From: Vitrella brassicaformis | Lineage: Eukaryota; Sar; Vitrellaceae | Length of the DNA: 43,682 nt | Reading direction: 5' to 3' | Assembly (NCBI GenBank): GCA_001179505.1 | Contig: CDMY01000380.1 | Span: forward strand, 1 to 43,682 | Shown here: piece by piece, positions 8,894 to 18,865 of the stretch | Position numbering within the stretch: the first letter of the stretch is position 1 | Layout of the letters: each line of letters opens with the position of its first letter | The notes under the pieces: generated by a model | The model's database searches: none | What the model was told of the DNA's origin: nothing | The model's input: the letters and a program-made list of their open reading frames with translations, nothing else | Program-made: the position numbers and the translations under genes

Positions 8894-11800
8894 ATGGCAT
8901 CAGATCTTTCGGAACTGTATGATGCGTTCGGGAATTACATTGGGCCTCCCGTTGACGAGAACGAGGACGATGACGAGGAAGATATCATTCTCTCGCCGCA
9001 GGCGCATATGGAGGATGAGGATGGGATGGATGCAGAGGGAGGTGCTGGAGCGAGGGATGGGGATACGCTGGAGATGCAGATGGAGGACGTCGAGGGGGAT
9101 CGGTCGGTGGTGCTCTTCGAAGACAAGAAGTTCTACCCCGACGCAGACGAGGTGTACGGCGGAGCGGAGACCCTTGTGCAGGAGGAAGACACCCAGCCAC
9201 TCACTGAGCCCATCATTGCCCCCGTCCGCACCAAGAACTTCGACCTACTAGAGAAGGATCTTCCGTCGACCACGTTCTCGTTTGACTTCCTGAGCGGCCT
9301 CATGTACAAGCGCGAGCTGATTCGGAACATTTGCCTGCTGGGCCATCTGCACCACGGCAAGACACACTTCATGGACATGCTTGTGCAAGAAACCCACGAG
9401 AAGGACTGGAGGTTGGGCAAGTCGTACCGCTACACCGACACGAGGGTGGACGAGCAGGAGAGGGGACTGTCCATCAAGGCCGTCCCGATGTCACTCATAC
9501 TCCAGACCTCACAGGAAAAGTCCTACCTCGTCAACATTCTCGACACGCCTGGTGCGCACAACGAGGGGGACCATACTCACACACGACCGGATAGACGGGC
9601 CTCCTTTCCCTTGCTGGGATATACTTTTGTTTAGGCCATGTTTGTTTCGCCGACGAGGCCGCGGCGGCCATGCGTATCAGCGACGGGGCTGTGATTCTGA
9701 TCGATGCGCTTGAGGGCGTGATGGCAAATACGGAGCGGCTGCTGAAGTTTGCGGTCCAGGAGAACCTCACCATCCTGGTTGTCATCAACTGTATCGATAG
9801 GCTCATCATGGAACTCAGACTGCCGCCCAACGATGCGTACCACAAACTCAGACACACCATCGAAGAGGTCAGCCAGGAAACAATACTCCATAGTACTTCA
9901 TCCATTGTGATCCTTTGAGTGTCGGGTGTGCAGGTCAATAGCATTCTCGAGTCTACATGTTCGATGTTGGGTCATCCCGCCATCCGTGTGTCGCCCATCA
10001 AGGGCACCGTAGCCTTTGCGTCGGGCTACTACCAGTTCGCTTTCACTGTCCACTCATTCGCGCAGATGTACGCCGAGTCATGCGATGAGACGCTCGACCA
10101 TGACTTCTTCGCGAGGTGAGCTCACCGGGGGAGAAAAGAAAGGGTGCGGTGACATGTGGGAATGCCATGCGTACCCATCTACCTAGATGTCTGTGGGGCG
10201 ATGTATATTTCGATCCTGAGTCGCGTACCTTCCGTCGCAGTCCCCCGCCCAGCCGGCCCGGGCAGCCCCGCACCTTCGTGCAGTTCATCCTGGAGCCCCT
10301 CTACAAGATCTTCGCGCACACATCATCCGAAGAACAGCCTGAGCTGGAACCGCTGCTCAGAGAGGTGACAGAGGGAGAGGCACAGGGAATGAGGGGCTCA
10401 CTGGATTGACTTGGTTGTGTGTGATCTAACCTCTCCAGTTGGGTGTGTTCCTTCGCAAGGATGACTTCATTCTTGATACGCGGTCCCTCGTCAAGAAGGT
10501 CTCCCGATCATTCTTCGGGACATCGAGGTGAGGGCAGCAGAGACGCACAAATTGCATCCACGCGGACCGACCTGGATGCATCGTGTGTGACGATAGTGCG
10601 TTTGTGGATATGGTCGTGGCTCACGTGCCCAACCCCCGGGAGAATGCCAGACGGAAGGTCGAGCACATATACACGGGAGACCAAAAAGGACTTATCGCCG
10701 CTGAAATGAAGGCAGGAGAACGCGAGACGCCATCTGAAACACGGTGTTATACATGCACGCATCTGTCCCATTGCAGGATTGCGCGACTGATGGTCATTTG
10801 ATGATTCACACGACCAAGAACTACCACCGGCCTGACTGCGGCCAGTTTGACGTGCTGGGGCGGGTCATGTCCGGCACAATCTACAAGGGACAACGAGTCA
10901 AGGTACGGACGAAGCCGCGCGGTTACGCAAAGCGAACACACACTCATCAAGAGGAAGCCGTCCGATATTGCACTGCATCACCCAATGCAGGTGTTGGGTG
11001 AGGCGTTCAGTTTGGACGACGATGAGGACAAGACTGAGCGGGAGGTCACAGCTCTCTGGATATACGAAGGGAGATACAGAGTAGAGGTAACAAGACGTTC
11101 CGGTTGGCGCCATGTGTCTGACTGGAGCAATCCCTTTCCGTCTCTGGGGTTGTGTCAGGTGAGCCACGTGCCTGCGGGCAACTGGGTTCTGATCGGCGGT
11201 GTCGACCCATCCATCACCAAGACATCGACCATAACCAACATCGACAACGACCAAGAAACAGAAATATTCGCGCCCCTCAAGTTCAACACCAGCAGGTATC
11301 GTATCACCCAGGACATTCGTTGCGTGGAAGGCATCTGTGGTGCTGTCGCCCTTTGCCGTCCGTCTGTTGGCCAGTGTTATCAAGGTGGCGTGTGAGCCAC
11401 TGAATCCCTCCGACTTGCCCAAGATGCTCGAGGGGCTGCGGAAGATCGACAAGTCATACCCACTGGCCAAAACCAAGGTGACTCGCACTCCGGCAACACA
11501 CACAACCCAAGTAATGCGCCATTCAGGTAGAGGAGTCGGGCGAGCATGTGATCGTTGGCACGGGCGAGATAGCAATGGACTGCATGCTGCACGACCTCAG
11601 GAAACTATACGGAGACCTGGAAATAAAGGTACACCTGAAAGAAGACGGTGTATCATTTGGCGAACCTGCTTATGTCTTCCAGGTTGCCGATCCGGTTGTA
11701 ACGTTCTGCGAAACAGTCACGGAGCATTCGACAATGAAGTGCTTTGCGGAGACACCAAACAAGAAGAACAAGGTCTACATGGCAGCTGAACAGCTAGACC

Positions 11801-13321
11801 CAGGTACATCCAGAGCTATCAAGGCAATTAAACACGCATGCATCCTCTCTCTCTGCACTGTCTCTGTGTATGCCCTAGGTGTGGCTGATGATTTGGAGAA
11901 GGGTCTCATTAGCAGCAAATGGGAACACAGGTTAGCCTACAAAACCGCAAGCTGGCAAGCAGACATACATGGACGTGTTGTGCTTACACTGGTGTCAGCC
12001 AACTCGGCGATTTCTTTATGCACAAGTATTCATGGGACGTGTTGTCCGCCCGCTCCATTTGGGCATTTGGACCCGACGCACAGGGACCAAACATGCTGCT
12101 CGACGAAACTCTGCCCACAGATGTGCAGCAGCAACTAGGAACAGCAGACCTTGGGGCTCCGCAACCTGTCTGCTGTTTGCAGGTTGACAAGGCTCTGTTG
12201 GGTACAGTGAGAGATTTGATCGTCCAGGGCTTTCAGTGGGCAACACGAGAGGGGCCGCTCATTGAAGAGAATATACGGTGCACAAAACCAAGAAAGGAGA
12301 AGGCAGGGAAAGTCAGCGGACGTAGCTGTGTGTTCTGTCTATTCAGCAACGTGAAGTTTAAGTTAAACGATGCGCTGATTGCCAGCGACCCCATCAGCAG
12401 GGGAGGGGGACAAATCATACCCACAGCAAGGTACAGGCAGCAGAGACCAAATCTGCATGGCTCATCCATCCGTGCACATACGTGTGTGTGTGTGTGTGTG
12501 TGTGCAGGCGTGTGGCCTATTCGGCTTTTCTGCTGGCTACTCCCCGCCTGATGGAGCCCGTCCTATACAGCGAGATTCAGTGTCCCGCAGACTGCGTGTC
12601 AGCTGTGTACACAGTCCTAGCCAGGTCAACCGATTTGAGGCAGCATACACGTAGGGGACATTTGAGTCTGGACTATTCTCGTTCAGGCGTCGCGGTCGTG
12701 TGGTTCGTGACCTTCCCAAGCCAGGGACGCCCCTGTACATCTGTCAGGCGGTGCTACCGGCCATCGAATCATTCGGATTCGAAACAGACCTCAGGTGAAA
12801 CATACAAGCACCGGGGAGATCGGCACGTGGTGACCGCTCTGTTTGTCTGTTGTGTATCAGGACCCACACATCTGGCCAGGCATTTTGCATGTCGATGTTC
12901 GACAGGTGGGAAGTCGTCCCTGGCGACCCACTCGACAAGGTGACACCTGCCTGCTAAACCCGAACCATCCTGTGTAAGGCGGGCACGCCCTTGTGTGTGT
13001 GCGTGAGCAATTCAGTCGATCGTCTTGCGTCCGTTGGAGCCTGCGCCGCACCAGCACCTCGCCAGAGAATTCCTGCTGAAGACAAGGAGAAGAAAGGTGA
13101 CCTGACCAACCGCCCATGTGTGCGTTGCTCGTGTTGGCACCTAGATGGTGTTCCTCAGGGTTTGAGTGAAGACGTGGCTTTGCAGAAGTACTTCGACGAG
13201 CCGATGCTCAAGGAGCTCAGAGGGCGAGAGGAAGGTACAAACCACGCATTGTGCGCGTATGTATGTGCCTCACGTGTTTCCGTGTGTGTCAGATTTCCAG
13301 GACTTCCAGGCCTACTTTTAA
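8894..13321 (+). CDS. EFTUD2: U5 snRNP GTPase, 116-kDa component (EFTUD2/Snu114)
   Basis: There are 22 exons: 8894-9551, 9635-9867, 9934-10115, 10187-10364, 10439-10527, 10597-10711, 10777-10902, 10991-11086, 11159-11295, 11375-11477, 11527-11628, 11683-11803, 11879-11930, 11999-12122, 12183-12277, 12347-12430, 12508-12624, 12687-12794, 12861-12939, 13016-13096, 13159-13234 and 13293-13321. All phases agree, giving 994 aa, close to the 972 aa of the human protein. It is the EF-2-like GTPase that controls Brr2 during spliceosome activation and disassembly. The acidic N-terminus is followed by G1 GHLHHGKT (150-157), switch [10 protein letters not shown]3 DTPGH (217-221), then EF-2 domains with [40 protein letters not shown] and [20 protein letters not shown]4 reads NCID (271-274) instead of NKxD. 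Intron 6 starts with GC instead of GT. Part of exon 17 recurs inverted at 13700-13810. Confidence 0.97.
12482..12506 (+). repeat. TG microsatellite at an acceptor
   Basis: A run of about 12 TG units forms the 3' end of EFTUD2 intron 16, directly before the acceptor GCAG at 12504-12507. It supplies the pyrimidine/TG-rich tract for exon 17. Confidence 0.7.
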
Positions 13322-13648
13322 ACCTGGCGGCCAAAGTTCTGTTTTCGATGCACATCATATTCTCCAACAAACCTCTCCAGTCACACTATATAGCGTCAGG
13401 CATCAGACATCTTGCATTGCATTAAGCTGACTTAGTCGACGATTCCGGCGAGATGAATGTTGAGTAGTTTGATGAATGGCTGATCAGCTGGAACTTTCAA
13501 ATTCACTCAATACCACAATAACTCGCCAGTTTCCACAGGAGAGACTGGCGGACATCGCAATGTACTCATGAAGCAAAACCCTCACTGAGGCCACAGCCAA
13601 CCTTGTACGCAGTGCATATATGCCCATGAACGAACGACATCTATACAA

Positions 13649-13900
13649 TATCAACAGGTGGCTACAATCAACGCTCTCCTTCCTCCTCTTCTTCTTCTTC
13701 TCCGAGATGCCCGACTCACATGCCCCCTGCATGTGTGCTGCGCCAGGTCGGTTGACCTGGCGAGGACTGTGTACACGGCTGACACGCAGTCTGCGGGGCG
13801 CTGTAAGGACGACCTCCCCCTCCTCCTCCACGCAGAAGAAGAGGAGGGGGAGGGGGGAGGAGAGTGAGTAAGGATTGTTGATTGTAGCCACCTGTTGATA
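13649..13900. mobile_element. 252-bp inverted-repeat (MITE-like) element carrying an EFTUD2 exon fragment
   Basis: The ends 13649-13672 and 13877-13900 are a perfect 24-base inverted repeat (it starts TATCAACAGGTGGCTACAAT). Inside, on the minus strand, 13700-13810 is similar to EFTUD2 exon 17 plus the first part of intron 17 (about 12563-12670) and still encodes [13 protein letters not shown]. Because intron sequence is included, the copy came from genomic DNA, not mRNA. The right side (GGAGAGTGAGTAAGGATTGT, then TGATTGTAGCC) also resembles the tail of the AP2 copies near 39530. No clear target-site duplication is visible. The element begins 330 bases past the EFTUD2 stop. Confidence 0.7.
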
Positions 13901-14460
13901 TGTTTAGACGGTTTGTTCACTCGAACCACGCCCGAGTAGTGACAGATCTGTACAACGAAACGGCCGGGAGAGCAACTCAACGACAACGAAGCCCGGGCCC
14001 GCAAGCACGCTCGCGAGGTGCTGTCACGTCATCTAGCTGTGACACGAGTCATGACACACACGAATGACAGCTTCGTCAGGGACTCTCACGCCTGAGCAGC
14101 CGGTCCTATGATGATTGACGTGTAACGATGCCCCGGGGGCCACACACGCGTTGGTCCACGGCTGTGTGTTAACGTTGCCATCTGTTTGTCCGCCGGTGCC
14201 AGTGTAGGGAGCAGTGTTCAACGTGTGCATGCTCTTATGCATGTATATGGTGCTAGTTTAGTGCGTGACATGACAGGACAAATGGAGTGCCTGTAACTGC
14301 ATCCATGCGACGTCATACGCAAACGAATGGTCATTGGGGGGTTGGGCCATTCCAATGGCGAAGCGGAGGAATGTTGCAGGGTGCATGAGATGACACGTCA
14401 ATACACACGACAGCTCAGATCAGTTTCACGGATCTTGCTCTAGCTGAAAGCTGAGCTGGT
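13901..14460. other. No gene recognised
   Basis: Short unsupported frames only. A phrase near 14361-14392 (GGAATGTTGCAGGGTG and TGAGATGACAC) is loosely repeated near 17978-18008 (GGAATGCTGCAGGGTG and TGAAATGACAC), hinting at a shared old repeat. Confidence 0.4.
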
Positions 14461-14554
14461 GGGTGGTTATCAGGTCCCAGTTTACCGGCGCGGAACCAAC
14501 TTTTTTTCCAGGGGGTCTTTTCAAGATCTGCTTTGTGATGGTTGTGGAGGGGGT

Positions 14555-15600
14555 CACTGCGAGGAACGAGTTTGCTTCGAGCTTCAAATCCGCTCACGCG
14601 TCCGCGCGAAAAACGGCGGCAAAAAACCCGGAAAATCGGTTTTTGGCTGTTTTCTCTCGGGTTTATGGTGCGTTCGCCGCGCAAGTCTGAGTGTGAGTGC
14701 TCCTTCGTCTGCTCTGTCCTCACGCAAGCGGTCACGCGCTCTGCCTTCCGTGAAACACGAGAACCAGCCACCGAAAGTTGACGCTGCCATCAACCCAAAT
14801 CACCACAATTGTGTCAATGCATGATACGTTTCGCTATGCTGTGTTCACACGCAAGCGCTACTGGCTTTTCGTTCCGTCAGAAAGAAGAACCAGTCACTGA
14901 AAGGTTACACAGCCATGAACCATCAGTCACACAATGCGTCGCTCAGGGCACAACTGCTTTACGTTCTCTTTCGTACGCAAGTGGCCGTCGCTCTTCGACC
15001 CGCAAACGAGACCATAGCCGCTGAAAACTTGCTCACCGCTAACTCAACCGCAGTGTCCCTGCACACGCTTCAAGGTCGATCTGGTTGATGAAATATATGT
15101 ACACGGACGCTGCGAGAGACGAGTTTGGTTCTAATTGCAATTGCGCCCTGGCGTTCGGGTAAAACGTGGCGAACACTGGTGTCTGTTGCACGGAAATCGG
15201 CATTTTGTGCTGATTTCTCTCGGGACTCTCATTTATTCGACGCAAAAGCATGTATGTCTGATACATTTCGCCACGCTGTGTTTGGACGCAAGCGGCCGTT
15301 GCCCTGCGCCGTCTTGAGAAAGAGAACCAGCCACCGAAAGTTCACACAGCCGCCAACCTAAATCAGCACGATTGTGTCAATGCATGATACATCTCGCTAT
15401 GCTGTATTCACACGCAAACGACCATCGCTCTCCGCCCCGTCAAAAGGAGAACCGTCACCGAAAGTTTACACAGCCGTCGATAATCCCAAACTATCTGGAC
15501 ACACCTCTCCCACTTCGGTCCTCACGCATGTGGCCGTCGCTCTCTTCGCCTCAAAAGGACAACCAACCAATAAAGGTTTACACACCCCAACCACCAAACG
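14555..15600 (+). repeat. Higher-order array of 126-bp degenerate repeats
   Basis: A module with (T/C)(G/A)CACACGCAAGCGGCCGTC, then GAACCAGCCACCGAAAGTT, CACACAGCC and TGTGTCAATGCATGATAC recurs. The GCAAGCG-type anchor sits at 14724, 14851, 14977, 15288, 15414 and 15526, so spacings are 127, 126, 311, 126 and 112. Before the first and fourth units lies another shared block containing TTTCTCTCGGG (14651 and 15214), 73-74 bases from the anchor in both. The array is thus two higher-order blocks about 563 bases apart, each a leader plus 126-bp units. No coding frame runs through it. Confidence 0.75.
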
Positions 15601-15632
15601 GTGTGCATCGTGGGTTGTCAAACGTGTGGATT

Positions 15633-16162
15633 AATTCGTTATCACGTGAAAAGGACTTTCTCTCATGACAAAACAGACTCCTTGCCAGCGCCAGGCAAGC
15701 CTTGAGCCCTTACAGGCCCGAATGAATCGAATGCGACGCATTTGCAGTGAAGTGCTTGTGCGAAACTCACAAACGACGCGAGCCATGACGCGAGCAGAAA
15801 ACACTTCGCCATGCAATGACAGGGCGTCAGTCGAGTCACATGAATGTGTGCGTGCTTGTCAGTCAATCAATGAATTGATTCACTTCATTCATTCATTCAT
15901 TCATTCAGTGAATCACTGCATCACTGCATCACTACAGACAACCCTCCTCGGTTGCTTCGCTTGGGAGACGGCCGTGATGACTCAAGAGAGAATGACAGAG
16001 TGATTCGTTCGTTCATGCCTTATCCAGCGGCACGTCCCATTGCAGAATCACTATCATGACACTGATGTGTGAGACCTCTAAAGAGGAGCAGAGCGATCAC
16101 AGGAGTGCACGCTGAAGTCTGTTTTCACCTGAGAAAAAGTCCGTTTCAGGTGATAACGAATT
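15633..16162. mobile_element. AATT-flanked foldback/MITE element, copy 1
   Basis: Left end AATTCGTTATCACGTGAAAA and right end (reverse complement) AATTCGTTATCACCTGAAAC form inverted terminal repeats of about 45-50 bases that continue with GGACTTT(T)CTCA and end near AACAGACT. AATT is present at both borders (15633-15636, 16159-16162) and may be a target duplication. The interior has no coding capacity. It shares almost its whole length, in rearranged order, with the element at 38138-39101: the left part matches the right half there, and the right part (GATAAGGCATGAACGAACGA in reverse complement) matches the left half. Confidence 0.75.
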
Positions 16163-16729
16163 GATCATCCCGTCAGGCATGCTTTCGCACCCCGCTCTGT
16201 TCTTTTGCAGCCACTCATGTGCTTCAGCCCGCCGTCCATTGAGCGCCACCCCCGGCCAGGCCAATGTAAAAGCCGAAAGGTGCACAGTGTTCTGAGAGCT
16301 TTTCTTTGTGTGTCGTTGTTTAGTGCCAAGTCTCTTCTACAATAACCACAATTTCAGTTCTGTCAGTAGACCACACGGTTTGACTAACTAAAGAATACTA
16401 AAGAGTCGTCTGAGACACTCTGAGAGACGGCTTGTTGCGATGATTGGGGTTTGTCAGAGGGGGAAAAAGATGCTCTGCTCACTTGTAAAGTCCTACGTGC
16501 TAAACAAAGACCCAACAAGGAGAGAAAGTAGAGGTTTGACGGAAAGCCGAGATGATGATGCAAGATGGAGGGCCCTTCCCAGGCCTGACACTGCCTCAGC
16601 TTCGGAATCCGTTCCTGAATGTAAGAGGAGCGAGATGTCTCCTTTCCGTGCATCGAAGTAATCCGAGCTCTAATTACAGCATCCGTATACCCTTTCCTTA
16701 CATTCTTTGCTCCGTTTAGGTTAATTCAT
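16163..16729. other. No gene recognised
   Basis: Only short frames without splice support or recognisable motifs. Confidence 0.4.
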
Positions 16730-17045
16730 CCGTTGCGAGCACGATCTCTTGTCTGGTTATCCGTGAAGAAGTGATGACACCCCGTGCAAGCCTCCTCCTC
16801 TGCCACACATCTTTTAAAACGTCCCAAATGTGCCAAAAGATATTTAAACCGGCAAACCGCGGAGAAATATTTAAAAGAACGCAAACAAATAAAGAATTGA
16901 GGAGAAATTTTAAAAAATCCGATAAAGAAGGAACGCAATCTAAAAGCCGCACAGCACACATTAGACAGACATAAGATTACATACAACACATAGAGACATG
17001 CATACATAATTCATAATTCATACAAACAGCCAGACAGTGTCGGCA
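16730..17045. repeat. A/T-rich dispersed repeat, copy 1
   Basis: Contains TATTTAAA-rich sequence, CTAAAAGCCGC, and an end with AGACAGACATAAGATTACA, ATAGAGACATGCATACA, AATTCATACA and AAACAGCCAGACAG. The same motifs in the same order occur at about 37520-37876. It is markedly richer in A+T than its surroundings. No tested frame is conserved between the copies apart from the shared DNA. Confidence 0.6.
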
Positions 17046-18600
17046 GATGCACCACATGCATTCACAGAGACAGACAGTCGGGGCTTGTACGTACACGATT
17101 AAATGGCTTTCACGCACGTGTTCTACACTAAGGAAGAAACGGACAAGGGCTGTCGTGTGCATCCCCCGGCCTAACTCCCGCCGGGGTCTCGAATGATGAG
17201 CATGGGAATGAAGGGGTTTCTCGTGCTGATGAAGGGACGGAAGACTCAGTGCGCGGCAGTTCCTGCTACTGTTGCTTCCCTCGTTGGTGCATTTGGCATG
17301 AAAGTGGAACACGCTCTCCCACATTTACGCCCGGTGCTTAGGGCAACACTGGAGACGGAAAATGGCCGACCGGGGAATTCCGCATCGCTCCCCTCTTACT
17401 CCGCAGGGATCGGGGACGAACTTGCCAATCTTCGACAAACGAGCGTTCTTTCGTTTGGCCAGTCCAGTAATCTCAGGCGAGAAAAATCTGATAGTGTTCT
17501 CGCCTCTCACCTTTCTGCTTCCCCTCCAGCACTCCTGTCGTTCCAAAAGGCCTTCCCTGGCGACTCTCAAGAAAAAAGAGAGAGTCGATTCTGCGTGGCT
17601 GCCGACGCGCCTCACTGATACTGTGATTGACGTCGCGTGCGTGTTCGTGTGCGCGTGTGTGTTAGGTGTGGACAGACCTTCGTGTGTTACACAAGTGAAA
17701 GCCTCTTCTCCGTGTCTCCCAATCGTCGACCAACGAACAATTATTTCACAGATCGTTCTCCACTACTGTAGACACAGCTCGTCTCAAAGACAGCTCATCC
17801 ATAGGCGGCGAGCAGGAAGGAGTTTTTGTCACTGTCTGTGGGTTTTCTCCTCCCGCAGCCGAGGTGCATCAGTCAGCGGATGTGTTGATGTGAAATGGAT
17901 CATGTGTCATATTCATGCGCCTTCTACACCCTGCAGTCAACAATGGTGCTGTTCGGAGCCCAGCACGTGAAGGGAGGGAATGCTGCAGGGTGGCTTGAAA
18001 TGACACACCGATGCCCAACACGAGAAGCATGACACTGAAGGACATTTCGCCTCCTTGCTGATGATGTACCGCTGCGCTGGTGAAGGGAGATGCCAGCATC
18101 TCTCCCATATGTTCCAAATGAAGCAGCATAGGGTAGCCGTTGACATGAAACCGAACTCTGCACAAAATGACGGTCAAAGAAAGGCGGTTGCCTCCAAATA
18201 TGCCAGTAAATCGAGGAAACAAGAAAACACGGGGATGGTGAGGATTCGTTGTCTCTGTGTCTTAATGTCGTTCGTTGAAGTTCTTGTTCGCTCTGGTGTG
18301 GCCACACTCGGGACCTCCGGAGGTCTGCATAGCGTCCATCGTCCCTGCATCACACTCTACCACTAGACACCGCTCCACCGGCACAACCCCCCTGCCCGGG
18401 AGCAATGCGCGTGATAATCTTATGCAGTAGTTATGAGACAGGATTGGCCAGGATATGACCGTTATGTACAGTGTCTCAGCTGCATGCGATGGCGTGCGTG
18501 AGGCTCAGTGACGAACATTCTCTTCACTCACATCGGATCTGACATTATGCATCTTATGCATAGTCGTTTGTAGCCGTTCAGTCCCTCATTCATTCACTGC
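17046..18600. other. No gene recognised
   Basis: The longest frames (17193-17618 and 17362-17970, plus) overlap each other and lack splice support or motifs. A 9-bp stem (AGGCGAGAA at 17475, TTCTCGCCT at 17497) is present. The rest is unassigned. Confidence 0.4.
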
Positions 18601-18619
18601 ATGGCCATTCTCAATATGC

Positions 18620-18720
18620 TAAAGTTAAGGGAAGACATATGTGACTTCCCTTAACTTTATTAACCGAGCCAACTCTCCCCCTTATTAGTTAAGGGAGGCC
18701 AGGCCTAATTAACCGAGGGG
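18620..18720. repeat. 15-bp hairpin and related half-sites upstream of the glycosyltransferase
   Basis: TAAAGTTAAGGGAAG (18620-18634) pairs perfectly with CTTCCCTTAACTTTA (18645-18659) across a 10-base loop. It is followed by ATTAACCGAG (18659-18668), GTTAAGGGAGGCC (18689-18701) and a second ATTAACCGAG near 18707. These lie 150-250 bases before the glycosyltransferase ATG and could be a regulatory hairpin or the end of a small element. Confidence 0.55.
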
Positions 18721-18865
18721 AGATGTGGCTAGACCGTAGAAGGAACGGATGGGCGGACCTGCCGTGGAGTGAAGGTGCGGCGGATGGACTCCAAGTGGGT
18801 GAATTATCCGTGAATCGCAACCCAGCGATGAATTTATCTTGACGCCCTCGCCGAAACGAGTCCTC

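Noticed and set aside
14690-15600. CRISPR-like array
   Set aside because: The repeated unit is itself 126 bases and degenerate, with no short identical repeats separated by unique spacers, and the context is eukaryotic.
17193-17618. 141-codon plus frame starting MMSMGMKGF
   Set aside because: Overlaps other equally open frames, has no splice signals or domain, and its composition is not protein-like.
18839-18865. Upstream start (TTG) for the glycosyltransferase
   Set aside because: Nuclear genes rarely start at TTG; the ATG at 18866 places the hydrophobic anchor right at the N-terminus.
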